From contig CAZPUS010000011.1 in assembly GCA_964589825.1 (NCBI GenBank), forward strand, positions 19,195-83,194: a stretch of DNA of 64,000 bases. Direction: 5' to 3'. The stretch is from CAZPUS01 sp964589825. Lineage in GTDB: Bacteria > Fibrobacterota > Chitinivibrionia > Chitinivibrionales > WJKA01. Positions 16,338 through 26,346 of the stretch are shown one piece after another (the stretch's first letter is position 1; the number at the start of each line of letters is the position of its first letter). Below the pieces are notes generated by a model. It worked only from the letters and a program-made list of their open reading frames with translations, was not told the DNA's origin and ran no database searches. A program made the translations under genes and the position numbers.

Positions 16338-17294
16338 ATGACGCAGGCTCGAATCGCTGTAGACGTAATGGGAGGTGATTACGGAACGCCGGTTCTGGTT
16401 GAAGGGGCTCTCCGAGCGCTTACACATGCAGACGTTTCGGTAGAGCTTTTTTTGTGTGGCAACCGCACGCGTATCGAATCGGCGTTCGACGCATCCTCCT
16501 CCGAATATGGCAGCTGTATTCCACGCTGTCGTATCGTAGATTGTCCCGAGGAGATTCAATCCTGCGACAGTCCCGCGCGGGTGTGGAAGCAAAAGCGCAA
16601 GGCATCTATTGTTCGGTGCATAAGTCTGCAACGGGAAGGGGAAGTCGATGCATCCGTAAGTGCGGGTGATACAGGCATACTCATGAGCGCTGCATTATTC
16701 GTGCTGGGAAGAAAAGAGGGGGTCAGCAGGCCCGCACTCGGTGTGCTTCTTCCGACCATTGCCGCATGTCCGTGTCTGCTTATAGATGTTGGCGCAAATG
16801 TGAACAGTAGAGGAACGCATCTTGTTGAGTTCGCACATATGGGATGCGATTATTTCATCAGCCATTTTGGTGCGCATGAACCCTCTGTTGCATTACTCAA
16901 CATCGGTGAGGAGCCTTTGAAGGGAACGCGGGCGTTGGCACAGGCGGATGCGTGTCTCGGACAGCGGATGCCATCCGGGTACCGGGGCTATATAGAAGCA
17001 AATCAGGTGCTTACCGGAGATGTGGATGTTATCGTGTGTAATGGATTCGTGGGAAATGTACTGCTTAAAGCGTACGAGAGCTTTTATGTGGTAATGGGTT
17101 CGGTACTTCGTTCTTCGAACAAACAACTCAGCGATCACCTTTCGAATGCGATGAGCATATTCAATCCTGAGCGGTACGGTGCGGCCCCGCTTCTGGGAGT
17201 GAACGGCATCGTACTTAAGGCGCATGGCGGCTCAACTGCCACCGCCTTTTCGAATGCAGTGCAAAATACCATTGCGCATATACATACGATTTGA
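16338..17294 (+). CDS. plsX: phosphate acyltransferase PlsX
   Basis: Peripheral membrane enzyme that makes acyl-phosphate from acyl-ACP, feeding PlsY in phospholipid synthesis. N-terminus ARIAVDVMGGDYG is the PlsX signature. Further blocks are VSAGDTGILMSAAL, IDVGANVNSR and VCNGFVGNVLLK, with GGSTATAFSNAV at the C-terminus. 318 aa, normal. It sits six bases after rpmF and is followed six bases past its stop by a copy of the palindromic element that separates it from fabD. Confidence 0.96.
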   Translation: MTQARIAVDVMGGDYGTPVLVEGALRALTHADVSVELFLCGNRTRIESAFDASSSEYGSCIPRCRIVDCPEEIQSCDSPARVWKQKRKASIVRCISLQREGEVDASVSAGDTGILMSAALFVLGRKEGVSRPALGVLLPTIAACPCLLIDVGANVNSRGTHLVEFAHMGCDYFISHFGAHEPSVALLNIGEEPLKGTRALAQADACLGQRMPSGYRGYIEANQVLTGDVDVIVCNGFVGNVLLKAYESFYVVMGSVLRSSNKQLSDHLSNAMSIFNPERYGAAPLLGVNGIVLKAHGGSTATAFSNAVQNTIAHIHTI

Positions 17295-17299
17295 TACGA

Positions 17300-17463
17300 A
17301 CCTGCACTGAGCGATTTTATATGCGAAACCCGCTGCCATCCGCACTGATCTTGCGTTATCCGGTAACAATGAGCAGGCCGACGAGAGTGGCCGTTCATTG
17401 TGAAGTACGCAATAACAGTACCGTTCACCGCATCTTTCATCAAAACAATCGTTTTGTTTCGCA
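17300..17463 (+). repeat. 163-bp palindromic element, copy 1 (plsX-fabD gap)
   Basis: Starts ACCTGCACTGAGCGATTTTA. The centre pairs AACAATGAGCAGGCC with GGCCGTTCATTGT. This differs in sequence from other copies (CCATGAGACAACC with GGTTGCCCCATGG) but keeps the pairing, so it shows compensatory change. The last ~15 bases are diverged. Confidence 0.85.
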
Positions 17464-17514
17464 CAAAAAACCGAATATTCAGAAATAATATCATCATAAG
17501 CGTGAGGTGTACAT

Positions 17515-18447
17515 ATGACAAAAGACGCTGTCGTATTCCCGGGGCAGGGATCACAGACAGTCGGAATGGGGAAGGGCTTTTTTGACGCATACGAAGAAGC
17601 GCGTGCTATCTATACCATTGGCGCGAAGGTGCTGGGTATCGACATTGCTGCCCTGTGTTTCGAAGGGCCCAAAGAAGAGCTGCTGCGCACATACAACACC
17701 CAGATTGCGCTTTTTACCACGGAAGCGGCGATCAGCGCGGTGCTGTCGGCAAAGGGAGTTAAAGCGGCATTTACCGCAGGGCACTCTCTGGGGGAATACA
17801 GTGCGTTGTTTCACAGCGGTGCACTTGGCTTCGAAGATGGTTTGCGGCTTGTCGCCGCACGGGCTCAGCTTATGGATCAATCCACAAAGGAGACCGACGG
17901 AGCAATGGCTGCAGTGATCGGTCTGTCGGCACATACGATCGATGAGGTGCTTTCGGGTATTACAAAAGGGTGTGTAGTTCGTGCCAACCAGAACAGTCCG
18001 GTGCAGACAGTGATATCCGGCGATACGGCATCGGTCGATGCAGCATGTGACGCTCTGAAAAATGCAGGAGCAAAACGCTGCAAGCACCTTGCGGTCAGCG
18101 GCGCGTTCCATTCACCGCTGATGCAGCATGCGGCCGATGAATTCGCAAAGGAGATAGAACAGGTGGAGTTTCGCAGGCCAGAAATCCCGGTGATCCCGAA
18201 TACCACCGCGACGCCCGTCAGTGAGCCCGATCAGATTAAATTTGCCCTGATACACCAGATTACTTCACCGGTTCGCTGGGTAGAGACCGTGCAGACGATG
18301 TCTGCACAGGGGGTAGGCCGGTGTATGGAAGCCGGACCCGGAACGGTGCTTAAGGGATTGATTCGCAAAACGGACGATTCGCTGGAGGTTGTGTCGGTGC
18401 ATACAGTCGACGACATACCCGGAGAGCACGCCGGTGGCGTTTCCTGA
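17515..18447 (+). CDS. fabD: malonyl-CoA:ACP transacylase
   Basis: Loads malonyl groups from CoA to acyl carrier protein for fatty-acid elongation. VVFPGQGSQTVGMG at the N-terminus, active site GHSLGEYSAL with nucleophile Ser91, and GAFHSPLM with catalytic His199. 310 aa. Start ATG at 17515. It lies in the plsX-fabD-fabG-acpP-fabF-rnc string but is flanked on both sides by palindromic-element copies. Confidence 0.97.
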   Translation: MTKDAVVFPGQGSQTVGMGKGFFDAYEEARAIYTIGAKVLGIDIAALCFEGPKEELLRTYNTQIALFTTEAAISAVLSAKGVKAAFTAGHSLGEYSALFHSGALGFEDGLRLVAARAQLMDQSTKETDGAMAAVIGLSAHTIDEVLSGITKGCVVRANQNSPVQTVISGDTASVDAACDALKNAGAKRCKHLAVSGAFHSPLMQHAADEFAKEIEQVEFRRPEIPVIPNTTATPVSEPDQIKFALIHQITSPVRWVETVQTMSAQGVGRCMEAGPGTVLKGLIRKTDDSLEVVSVHTVDDIPGEHAGGVS

Positions 18448-18589
18448 GCCGTAGTAAGTGAAAGCAACTGTGTGGCGGCGGAAGATACGCCGATTCTATT
18501 CCTTGCACCAGCGAATCGAGGATGAATTTTGTATGTGCGGCCGGCCGGTATTGTTCACATAACTGGTGTGTTGTAATGTATTTTATGTT

Positions 18590-18752
18590 ACCTGAGCAGA
18601 GCGATTTTGTGTGTGCGATTCGTTGTCATCTGCACAGCTGTTTCGTCCCCGGAACAATGAACCGACCAACAAGGTTGATCCGTTATTTCCGAGAATACAA
18701 TAACAGTACGATTCACCGCAGCGTTAATAAAATAGGATCGCTCGGTGCAGGT
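18590..18752 (+). repeat. 163-bp palindromic element, copy 2 (fabD-fabG gap)
   Basis: Starts ACCTGAGCAGAGCGATTTTG and ends CGCTCGGTGCAGGT. It contains the central ACCGACC-AACAA-GGTTGAT loop region. Near full length. Confidence 0.88.
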
Positions 18753-18807
18753 GTAAATGTTTTATACCATTGTGCACGCGTGATGATGAAATAAAGGAGA
18801 TGAACCT

Positions 18808-19554
18808 ATGATTTCGCTGGAAGGCAAAAAGGCTCTTATTACCGGGGCCGGAAGAGGAATAGGCAAGGACATCGCCACGACACTGGCGCAGGCCGGCGCG
18901 GATCTGGCACTCTGTGATGTCGATAAGGACACGGCGGAAGCCACTGCAAAGCAGATCGAAGAGGTGAGTGGGCGTAACGTGAGTGCACATCGCTGTGATG
19001 TTGCCGACTCTTCGCAGGTGAAGGAATTATTCGATAAGGTAGTGCATCTGCACGGGAGCCTCGATGTGCTGGTAAACAATGCGGGCATAACCCGTGATAA
19101 TCTGGTGATGCGCATGAAGGAAGAAGACTGGGACAATGTATTGCGGGTAAATCTGAAAAGTGCATACTTGTGCAGCAAAGAGGCGATACGGGTGATGATC
19201 AAGGCCCGAAGCGGAAAAATTGTAAATATTGCATCCGTGGTTGGATTGATGGGTAATGCGGGACAGGCCAACTATGCCGCGTCAAAGGGCGGTATGATTT
19301 CGCTGACCAAGACTCTTGCCAGGGAACTGGGACCACGGGGAATCCAGGTCAATGCAGTAGCACCGGGATTTATTTCATCCGCAATGACAGAAAAATTATC
19401 CGAAAAAGTCCGGGATGCCATGATTAATCAGATACCTCTCAGCAGCTTTGGTACAACGCAGGATGTCGCAAATGCCGTGGCCTTCCTCAGCTCGGATATG
19501 GCCGGATATGTAACCGGCCATGTATTGAACGTGGATGGCGGAATGGCAATGTAG
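18808..19554 (+). CDS. fabG: 3-oxoacyl-ACP reductase
   Basis: NADPH-dependent short-chain dehydrogenase that reduces 3-oxoacyl-ACP. TGAGRGIG (12-19) is the nucleotide-binding motif and NNAGITRDNL follows. The catalytic residues are Ser143 (IASVVG), Tyr156 and Lys160 (NYAASKGG). VLNVDGGMAM is at the C-terminus. 248 aa, typical. ATG 18808 follows AAAGGAGA. A half-copy of the palindromic element begins nine bases after the stop. Confidence 0.96.
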   Translation: MISLEGKKALITGAGRGIGKDIATTLAQAGADLALCDVDKDTAEATAKQIEEVSGRNVSAHRCDVADSSQVKELFDKVVHLHGSLDVLVNNAGITRDNLVMRMKEEDWDNVLRVNLKSAYLCSKEAIRVMIKARSGKIVNIASVVGLMGNAGQANYAASKGGMISLTKTLARELGPRGIQVNAVAPGFISSAMTEKLSEKVRDAMINQIPLSSFGTTQDVANAVAFLSSDMAGYVTGHVLNVDGGMAM

Positions 19555-19562
19555 GGGTGTAT

Positions 19563-19647
19563 ACCTGAGCAAAGCGATTTTGTGTGTGAAATTTGCCGTC
19601 ATTTATACCGCACGAGTGTTCCCTTATAATGATGAGTCAACCATTAA
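19563..19647 (+). repeat. palindromic element, left arm only (fabG-acpP gap)
   Basis: ACCTGAGCAAAGCGATTTTG and the following left arm up to ATGAGTCAACCATTAA match the element. The right arm is missing, replaced by the acpP leader, so the long hairpin cannot form. Confidence 0.65.
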
Positions 19648-19717
19648 TATGTAAGGAGATGACGAAGATTTCATAAATTATTATTTCAACGTATATATCC
19701 AATGAAAGGAGTTGGGA

Positions 19718-19951
19718 GTGAGTGACAACGAAAAGAAGGTAAAAGAAATTATCGCCGAAAAACTCGGGGTAGAAGAAGCCAAAGTAACGCCCGATGCATC
19801 ATTTGTCGATGATCTTGGTGCTGATTCTCTTGATCAGGTAGAGCTTATCATGGCGTTCGAAGATGAATTCGACGTGGAAATTCCTGATGAAGATGCGGAA
19901 AAGCTGCAGACTGTGCAGGATGCGCTCAACTACCTGGAAAACAAATTATAG
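19718..19951 (+). CDS. acpP: acyl carrier protein
   Basis: Carries growing acyl chains on a phosphopantetheine arm attached to Ser37 in GADSLDQVELIM. Helical, acidic, 77 aa. Open frame reaches a TTG at 19712, but GTG 19718 (MSDNEKKVKEIIAEKLG) has AAAGGAG six bases upstream and gives the standard length. Followed by a strong hairpin terminator. Confidence 0.97.
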   Translation: MSDNEKKVKEIIAEKLGVEEAKVTPDASFVDDLGADSLDQVELIMAFEDEFDVEIPDEDAEKLQTVQDALNYLENKL

Positions 19952-19959
19952 GCCGATGA

Positions 19960-20002
19960 AAGTACCCTGCACCGGTGTATGCCGGTGCGGAGTGTACTTT
20001 TT
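19960..20002 (+). terminator. intrinsic terminator after acpP
   Basis: AGTAC..CCTGCACCGG pairs with CCGGTGCGG..GTACT around TGTATG, followed by five T in total. Confidence 0.85.
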
Positions 20003-20285
20003 GTAGTGACCCGGCGTTGATTATTCCGATACATGCGCGACGTTTCGGTTTTTGTGGCAGCTATGACGGATAACCTTTTTATGGAGACAATGGTATATTG
20101 TGTGCATTGAAGCCGTACCAACGCGTTCCCGGCAGTGTATCTTTTTCGTGTGCGCAGCAATGCAGTTCTCGTGTGACAGTATTACGTCACGGCATAGATT
20201 CGAATAATGGAGCACGGGCTGACGTGTTACGGTATATGCACTTTTCTAACATGATATTCAACAACCACATCAGGAAAAAGAGTGT

Positions 20286-21527
20286 ATGACAAAGAGAGTC
20301 GTTGTTACAGGGATGGGGGTAGTAAGCCCGGTGGGCAACGGGGTCGAGACCTTCTGGAATTCGCTGCGCCGCGGTGACTGCGGTATCGGCCGAATTGAAG
20401 CATTCGACACATCCGAATATCCTTCTCAGATCGGTGGAGAATCACAGATGCCCGATTTGAGTGATGTGATAGATAAAAAAGAAGCCCGTCGCACCTCGCG
20501 GTTTATTCTTTTTGCGCTTGGGGCAGCGGATATGGCAATGAAGCAGGCAGGACTCGGGTCATTCAGTCCGAATGATCCGACACGTTGCGCGACCATCATA
20601 GGTTCGGGTATCGGCGGACTCGGGTTTCTTGAAGAACAGCACAAAAAGTTGGTAACACGACATCCCTCCCGTGTGTCACCTTTTCTTATTCCAATGATGA
20701 TACCCGATATGGCATCTGGTCGTGTCTCGATTCAGTATGGATTCAAAGGGCCAAATTACGCCACGGTGACTGCGTGCGCTTCTGGTGGACATGCGATAGG
20801 GGAGACCTACCAGAAGATAAAAAACGATGCAGTGGACATCGCGATTACCGGAGGTGCTGAATCGACAATTACGCCGCTCGCACTGGCAGGTTTTTCGAAT
20901 ATGAAAGCGCTGTCAACACGAAACGACGATCCGAAAAGTGCCAGCCGGCCATTTGACAAGGAACGGGACGGATTTGTAATGGCGGAAGGAGCGGGTATCC
21001 TGATTCTGGAAAGCCTGGAGCACGCCCGGCAACGTAATGCCACTATACTCGGTGAAGTCATCGGGTACGGCTCCTCGGGCGACGCCTATCATATAACGGC
21101 TCCCCAACCGGACGGATCCGGTATGGCAGCGGCATTGTCGGGAGCGCTTGATGATGCGGGGGTTCAGCCCGAAACAATTGAGTATATTAATGCGCACGGT
21201 ACGTCGACGCCGCCCAACGATAAAATCGAGACGGCTGCAATGAAGACGGTGTTTGGTGACGTCATTCATTCAGTAAGTATCAGCTCGACAAAATCGATGA
21301 CCGGCCACCTTCTGGGTGCTTCCGGAGGTATCGAGTGCATTGCTACCTTATGCGCACTGCGGGACGGGTTCATACCACCAACAATAAACTATCAGAATCC
21401 GGATCCGGAGTGTGATCTTGACTATACTCCCAATACCGGCAAAAACCGTACGATTGAGTATGCGGTATCCAACTCGTTTGGATTCGGCGGGCATAACGCA
21501 TCTTTGATTCTTAAAAAATATGTATGA
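20286..21527 (+). CDS. fabF: 3-oxoacyl-ACP synthase II
   Basis: Condensing enzyme elongating acyl-ACP with malonyl-ACP. Cys164 in VTACASGGHAIG is the nucleophile. The His residues are in NAHGTSTPPND and KSMTGHLLGASGG, and the C-terminal NSFGFGGHNASL loop is typical. 413 aa. Start ATG 20286. It follows acpP past a terminator and a 283-base leader, so it may have its own promoter. Its end overlaps the rnc start by 8 bases. Confidence 0.97.
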   Translation: MTKRVVVTGMGVVSPVGNGVETFWNSLRRGDCGIGRIEAFDTSEYPSQIGGESQMPDLSDVIDKKEARRTSRFILFALGAADMAMKQAGLGSFSPNDPTRCATIIGSGIGGLGFLEEQHKKLVTRHPSRVSPFLIPMMIPDMASGRVSIQYGFKGPNYATVTACASGGHAIGETYQKIKNDAVDIAITGGAESTITPLALAGFSNMKALSTRNDDPKSASRPFDKERDGFVMAEGAGILILESLEHARQRNATILGEVIGYGSSGDAYHITAPQPDGSGMAAALSGALDDAGVQPETIEYINAHGTSTPPNDKIETAAMKTVFGDVIHSVSISSTKSMTGHLLGASGGIECIATLCALRDGFIPPTINYQNPDPECDLDYTPNTGKNRTIEYAVSNSFGFGGHNASLILKKYV

Positions 21528-22320
21528 TCGTATTTTCTGTCTTCTCACCAATCTGTTCAATAAATTCGGTATAACCAGCCGGGATGCAGGCCGGTGCAGG
21601 TCTGCATCCGGCGTTGGGGAGATAGAGGCGATTCTCGGGTATCGGTTCGAAAAACCCTCTTTGTGTCTGAATGCGCTGATACATAGATCGCATCCCTCCT
21701 GCAAAAATCACGGTGATTATTCTGCATCAAATGAACGACTCGAATTTCTGGGTGACGCGGTTCTTGACTGTTGTGTGGCCCATTATCTGTTTGAAAGATA
21801 TCCCTCCAAGACCGAAGGAACGCTTTCTAAAATTAAATCACTGGTGGTAAGCCGGAAAATTTTGGCACAGATTGCCGAGGGACTGGGGCTGGGGCCGTAT
21901 ATCTGTATGGGTGTATCCGAGGAAGAGACGGGCGGGCGTAAAAAAGTATCCATACTTGCCAATACATTCGAGGCCATAATCGGCGCCATGTATCTTGATG
22001 CCGGCATAGAGCCGGTCGATCGTTTTCTGGAACGGTCTCTTTATTCACGTATCGAGGGGTTCCTAAAGGAGACCGAAAATATCAATTATAAAAGCAAGCT
22101 CATGGAGCGTTCGCAGAAAAGCGGGTTCGGCATTCCGATATACCAGTTGATACGCACGCAGGGACCCGAGCATAAAAAAATATTTACTATGAGCGTGTGG
22201 ATTAATAAGCAGAAGGTAGGAGAGGGCACAGGAATGAACAAAAAAGAAGCGGAACAGAAGGCGGCAAAGCAGGCTTTGCAGCAAAAAGGACTCTTCAGAA
22301 ACCACGATTCACTGTCTTAA
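21520..22320 (+). CDS. rnc: ribonuclease III
   Basis: Cleaves double-stranded RNA in rRNA and mRNA processing. Signature NERLEFLGDAVLD at residues 71-83, plus ANTFEAIIGAMYLDAG with the conserved metal-binding Glu. The C-terminal dsRNA-binding domain (from about 190) ends in GMNKKEAEQKAAKQAL. 266 aa, with a ~30-residue N-terminal extension. ATG 21520 overlaps the end of fabF. The long hairpins made by the palindromic element would be natural substrates. Confidence 0.96.
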   Translation: MYDRIFCLLTNLFNKFGITSRDAGRCRSASGVGEIEAILGYRFEKPSLCLNALIHRSHPSCKNHGDYSASNERLEFLGDAVLDCCVAHYLFERYPSKTEGTLSKIKSLVVSRKILAQIAEGLGLGPYICMGVSEEETGGRKKVSILANTFEAIIGAMYLDAGIEPVDRFLERSLYSRIEGFLKETENINYKSKLMERSQKSGFGIPIYQLIRTQGPEHKKIFTMSVWINKQKVGEGTGMNKKEAEQKAAKQALQQKGLFRNHDSLS

Positions 22321-22649
22321 AAAGCGCAATGAAGCCCAGCGCCGCGATTGTGCTGCTATATATACAGCAATACCGATCTGCTATTATTTTGGCGAGGAGG
22401 ATTCAACGCATAATTAACAGCAGTATCGCATTGGTGGGGTGCAGTGGGCGTTGTAGACAACACGGATCGGTTCATGATACAGAAAACAGCGTCGTGAGAT
22501 ATGCACCCTCTCCGGATCGTTCTGGTTACCCGGAAATATCGGACTTTGGTCCCTGTCCTTCTGGTTTTGTCGAATCCGAAATGAGCTGCACGGTACTAAA
22601 ACGTGAGCATCTTCAGGGGTATCCACATGAACACCTGAAACCTCAGAGG
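22321..22649. other. intergenic stretch between convergent rnc and trmFO
   Basis: No gene, clear terminator or repeat found. No open frame here looks real. Confidence 0.6.
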
Positions 22650-24005
22650 TTATTTCTCCCTGCATATCAACTCGTTATGGCTTGAGAGCCACAGGTCGAA
22701 CACATCCCGGGCACGGGTGCATATTCTCGTTTTTTTCTCTTTTTTCGGCCATTTCTTTTTCCCGGGAGGTGGTGCGATCGGAGGGAAAAGTCCGAAATGG
22801 ACATTGCTGGGAGAAAAAGTGGTATCCGATGAATCCACAATATGACGATGAAGTGCGCCGAGTGCGGTTTCGGGAGGCGGGGGACGAAGCTGCGTATGGC
22901 GCAGTGCTGCATGTACGAACAGCGCGGTGAGGTGGCCGGTCGCGATGCTTTCGGTATATCCTTCGTTTCCACAGAGTTGCCCGGCGATATAAATACCCGG
23001 TATGTGTTTCAAATTCATGGTGGGACGGAGATGGCGGGGGGAATTGATGTAAGTATTACGGTGGATACTGCCGTAGCGGAGAAAATGCGCATGTTCGAGT
23101 CCGGGGATCAGATGGAACACTTTTTTTTGTGACCCGATAGTGAGTCTGGTCTGACATCCTACGAGATTGAAGGCATAGCCGCCATGATCCTCCCGTCGAA
23201 GCTGACATACCGCATACGGACGTGAATTGGTGTGTGGATTGTGGAGACCGATGGGGCGCATCGGGCCGAATGCAAGCGCCTGTTTGCCTCTGCGGGCGAT
23301 CACTTCAATTGGAAGGCATGATTCAAAATACTTGTGATCTTCAAAGGAATGCGCGCGTACCGTATCGGCCTCTGTCAAAGCCCGGTAAAAACGTTCGAAT
23401 TGGCTATGATCGAACGGGCAGTTGACGTAATCGGTTGCATCCGGCATTCGACGTGACGCGCAGAATGCGGTATTCATATCAATAGAGTCGCCTTCTACAA
23501 TAGGTGCGATCGCATCGTAGAAATAAAAATGAGCATCACCGAGACGGCTCTGAAGCCAACCGGAAAGTGCGTGGCTGGTAAGAGGACCGGAAGCGAGAAT
23601 GACCGGGGACGGCATTCCGTCCAGACTGGTGCATTCCTTTTCAACACGCTCAATGCGGGGATGATCGTTGAGCTGTGTATCTATCGCATCGCTGAATCGA
23701 CTACGGTTTACCGCGAGCGCACTGCCCGCAGCCACCGCGTGATGTTGCGCTTCGCGTAAAAGCGGGCTGTTACATTTTTGAAGTTCTTGTTTCAGAAGTC
23801 CGGGACCACTGGGGAGCGCCTTGGATCGAAGTGAATTCGAACAGACCAGTTCCGCCGCTTTACCGCTTTGGTGGGCGGGGGTCATCGTAGAAGGACGCAT
23901 TTCGTAAAGGGTTACCTTAATGCCCATACGTGCACATACCAGTGCCGCTTCACTTCCCGCAAGCCCTGCACCGATGATTGTTACATGCAAATCAGTCTCA
24001 TTCAT
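22650..24005 (-). CDS. trmFO: methylenetetrahydrofolate--tRNA-(uracil-5-)-methyltransferase
   Basis: FAD- and folate-dependent enzyme that makes ribothymidine at tRNA position 54. N-terminal FAD-binding Rossmann motif IIGAGLAGSEAAL, then LYEMRPSTMTPAHQSG and ELVCSNSLRS, both family hallmarks, and CGNEGYTESIATGHLTA near the C-terminus. 451 aa. It lies 27 bases after topA on the same strand, the common topA-trmFO order. ATG at 24005. Confidence 0.97.
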   Translation of the reverse strand: MNETDLHVTIIGAGLAGSEAALVCARMGIKVTLYEMRPSTMTPAHQSGKAAELVCSNSLRSKALPSGPGLLKQELQKCNSPLLREAQHHAVAAGSALAVNRSRFSDAIDTQLNDHPRIERVEKECTSLDGMPSPVILASGPLTSHALSGWLQSRLGDAHFYFYDAIAPIVEGDSIDMNTAFCASRRMPDATDYVNCPFDHSQFERFYRALTEADTVRAHSFEDHKYFESCLPIEVIARRGKQALAFGPMRPIGLHNPHTNSRPYAVCQLRREDHGGYAFNLVGCQTRLTIGSQKKVFHLIPGLEHAHFLRYGSIHRNTYINSPRHLRPTMNLKHIPGIYIAGQLCGNEGYTESIATGHLTALFVHAALRHTQLRPPPPETALGALHRHIVDSSDTTFSPSNVHFGLFPPIAPPPGKKKWPKKEKKTRICTRARDVFDLWLSSHNELICREK

Positions 24006-24032
24006 GGCAGCTGCATCTATGCAACGGTGCGA

Positions 24033-26264
24033 TTACGACTCATCCGCATCCTGTCGAGCCTTACACTGCGGACAGCGATAGTAGTTTCCCCGTGATTTCG
24101 TTTCTTTATAACCCATGACCGCGCAACCGCATTTTTCACATGTACGGGAAACGGGCTGGTCCCACATCGCGAACGTGCAGTCCGGGTAATTGCTGCATGA
24201 GTAGAAGATCTTACCCCGTCGTGACCGTCGTTCGGTAAGCTCTCCGTTGCACTCCTGCTGGGGACAACTAACACCGGTGGTGATAGGCTTGGTGTTGGTG
24301 CAGTCGGGATAGCGCGAACAGCCCATAAAGCGCCCGTTTCGGTGAGAAATGATAGACATCGGCGCACCGCATTTTTCACATGTTTCGTCGGTCAGCTGTT
24401 TTTCCTGTTCCAGTGGTTCGGTGTGCCTGCAGGAGGGAAAGCCCTCACAAGCGAGAAATTTACCGTTTTTTCCCCATTTGACAACCAGGTTATGTTCACC
24501 GCATTCCGGGCATATCCGATCGGTTCTTTCCTGGTATTGCTGTTTAAGCTCTTTTACCTTCGCTTTTGTCTGTTCAAGCTCATTGGCAAACGCCTCGTAA
24601 AACTGCGAGAGGGTGGTTTTCTCTTCCGCCTCACCGGCCTCGATTTTGTCGAGTTTCTCTTCCATGTCGGCGGTAAAACCTACTTCGAAAATATCGCTGA
24701 ATTCGCGTACAAGGATATTCTTCACGATGGATCCGAGTTCCGTGGGTATGAATCGCTTCTGCTCCATCTCGACATACTGGCGTTTTCTGAGTGTATCGAT
24801 AATCTGGGAGTATGTACTCGGACGACCGATACCTTTTTGTTCGAGTTCCCGCACCAGAGATGCTTCAGAAAAACGCGCAGGTGGCTGCGTAAAGTGCTGA
24901 TTCATTTCGATTTTTTGAGCCTCGACAGTGTCGTTCTCGCGCAGGTCGGGTAAGGTTTCGTTATGTTCCTCGCGTTCCTTTTCTTTATCGTCACTCCCTA
25001 TTTCGTAAAGTTTGAGAAATCCGTCGAACGTAAGAATGGAGCCTGTTGCGCGAAAAATATAGCGATCTTTTTCCATGTCGATTCTCGTATTATCGAAAAG
25101 CGCATCGCTTGCCTGGGATGCCATGAAGCGTTTCCAGATGAGCGTGTAAAGTTTGAGCTGATCTGCGGAAAGATGATTTTTTATCGTTTCCGGGGAATAT
25201 TCTTTTGATGTATATACCGGACGAATTGCCTCATGCGCATCCTGTGCACCCTTCTTGCTTTTGAACATCCGGGGTTTTTCGGGTATGTACTCATCGCCTA
25301 ATTGATTTCGCAGCAGCTCTCTTGCTCCCTGTATCGCTTCGGTTGCCACACGGATAGAATCGGTACGCATGTAAGTGATAAGTCCCGTGGCACCTTCAGA
25401 GCCGATCTCGAGCCCTTCGTAGAGCTGTTGGGCGACCATCATTGTCTTTGATGCACTAAAACCCAGACGCCTGGCCGCGTCCTGTTGCAGGGTACTGGTA
25501 ATGAACGGCGCATAAGGGCGACGGCGCTTCTGTTCTTTTTTTACCTCTTTTACGCGAAAACTCGCCCCTTTGACGGCATCATGCACTTGCTGCGCGCTTT
25601 TTTCATCGGGAATCTCCGGACTCTTTCCGTCGATACTGTGAAGTCTTGCATGAAAGGTTTCGTTTTGAAAACGGCATATGCTCTCGATACTCCAGTACTC
25701 TTTTGCTTCAAAGGCCTCCCGTTGCTCCTCGCGTTCACAAATCAGCCTGAGTGCGACGGACTGTACCCGTCCCGCGCTCAGTCCGCGGTAGATTACTTTC
25801 CAGAGTACCGGTGATATCTGATAGCCGACTATTCTATCGAGAATACGGCGGGCTTCCTGGGCCGCGACGCGATTCATATCGAGTTCTTTGGGATTTTCTA
25901 TTGCCTGTGTCACCGCTCGTTTGGTTATTTCGTTAAAGCTTACCCGTTTGATATTACCGTTTTTTGCAGAGATCTGATTGTAGACATGATAAGCGATCGC
26001 TTCTCCCTCCCGGTCGGGGTCAGGTGCGAGATAGACCATGTCTGCCGCCTCCGCCGCCTTTTTCAGTTTTGTCAGCACCCGTTTTTTCCCTTTTGAAATA
26101 ATATATTTCGGGGTAAAATCGTGTTCGATATCGACACCAAGCTCCTTGACCGGCAGATCGATAATATGCCCCATGGTTGCTTCCACACTGAAGTCTTTGC
26201 TCAGATACTTAGAAATGGTTTTACACTTTGCCGGTGACTCAACCACTACAAGGTTTTTACCCAT
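24033..26264 (-). CDS. topA: DNA topoisomerase I
   Basis: Type IA topoisomerase that relaxes negative supercoils. TOPRIM domain at the N-terminus (VVVESPAKCKTI, then DPDREGEAIAYH), and the active-site Tyr is in GLITYMRTDS. C-terminally there are four Cys4 zinc-ribbon units: CPECGEHNL, CEKCGAPMS, CPQQECNGE and CEKCGCAVM, each closed by a second Cys pair. 743 aa. ATG 26264. Preceded by the purH-like gene (82-base gap) and followed by trmFO. Confidence 0.97.
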   Translation of the reverse strand: MGKNLVVVESPAKCKTISKYLSKDFSVEATMGHIIDLPVKELGVDIEHDFTPKYIISKGKKRVLTKLKKAAEAADMVYLAPDPDREGEAIAYHVYNQISAKNGNIKRVSFNEITKRAVTQAIENPKELDMNRVAAQEARRILDRIVGYQISPVLWKVIYRGLSAGRVQSVALRLICEREEQREAFEAKEYWSIESICRFQNETFHARLHSIDGKSPEIPDEKSAQQVHDAVKGASFRVKEVKKEQKRRRPYAPFITSTLQQDAARRLGFSASKTMMVAQQLYEGLEIGSEGATGLITYMRTDSIRVATEAIQGARELLRNQLGDEYIPEKPRMFKSKKGAQDAHEAIRPVYTSKEYSPETIKNHLSADQLKLYTLIWKRFMASQASDALFDNTRIDMEKDRYIFRATGSILTFDGFLKLYEIGSDDKEKEREEHNETLPDLRENDTVEAQKIEMNQHFTQPPARFSEASLVRELEQKGIGRPSTYSQIIDTLRKRQYVEMEQKRFIPTELGSIVKNILVREFSDIFEVGFTADMEEKLDKIEAGEAEEKTTLSQFYEAFANELEQTKAKVKELKQQYQERTDRICPECGEHNLVVKWGKNGKFLACEGFPSCRHTEPLEQEKQLTDETCEKCGAPMSIISHRNGRFMGCSRYPDCTNTKPITTGVSCPQQECNGELTERRSRRGKIFYSCSNYPDCTFAMWDQPVSRTCEKCGCAVMGYKETKSRGNYYRCPQCKARQDADES

Positions 26265-26346
26265 ACAAATTATCCTTCACTTATTAATTATTAATGCACT
26301 GACGCAATATACAAATACCGAACCAATGCGACGATTTAAATTCCGG

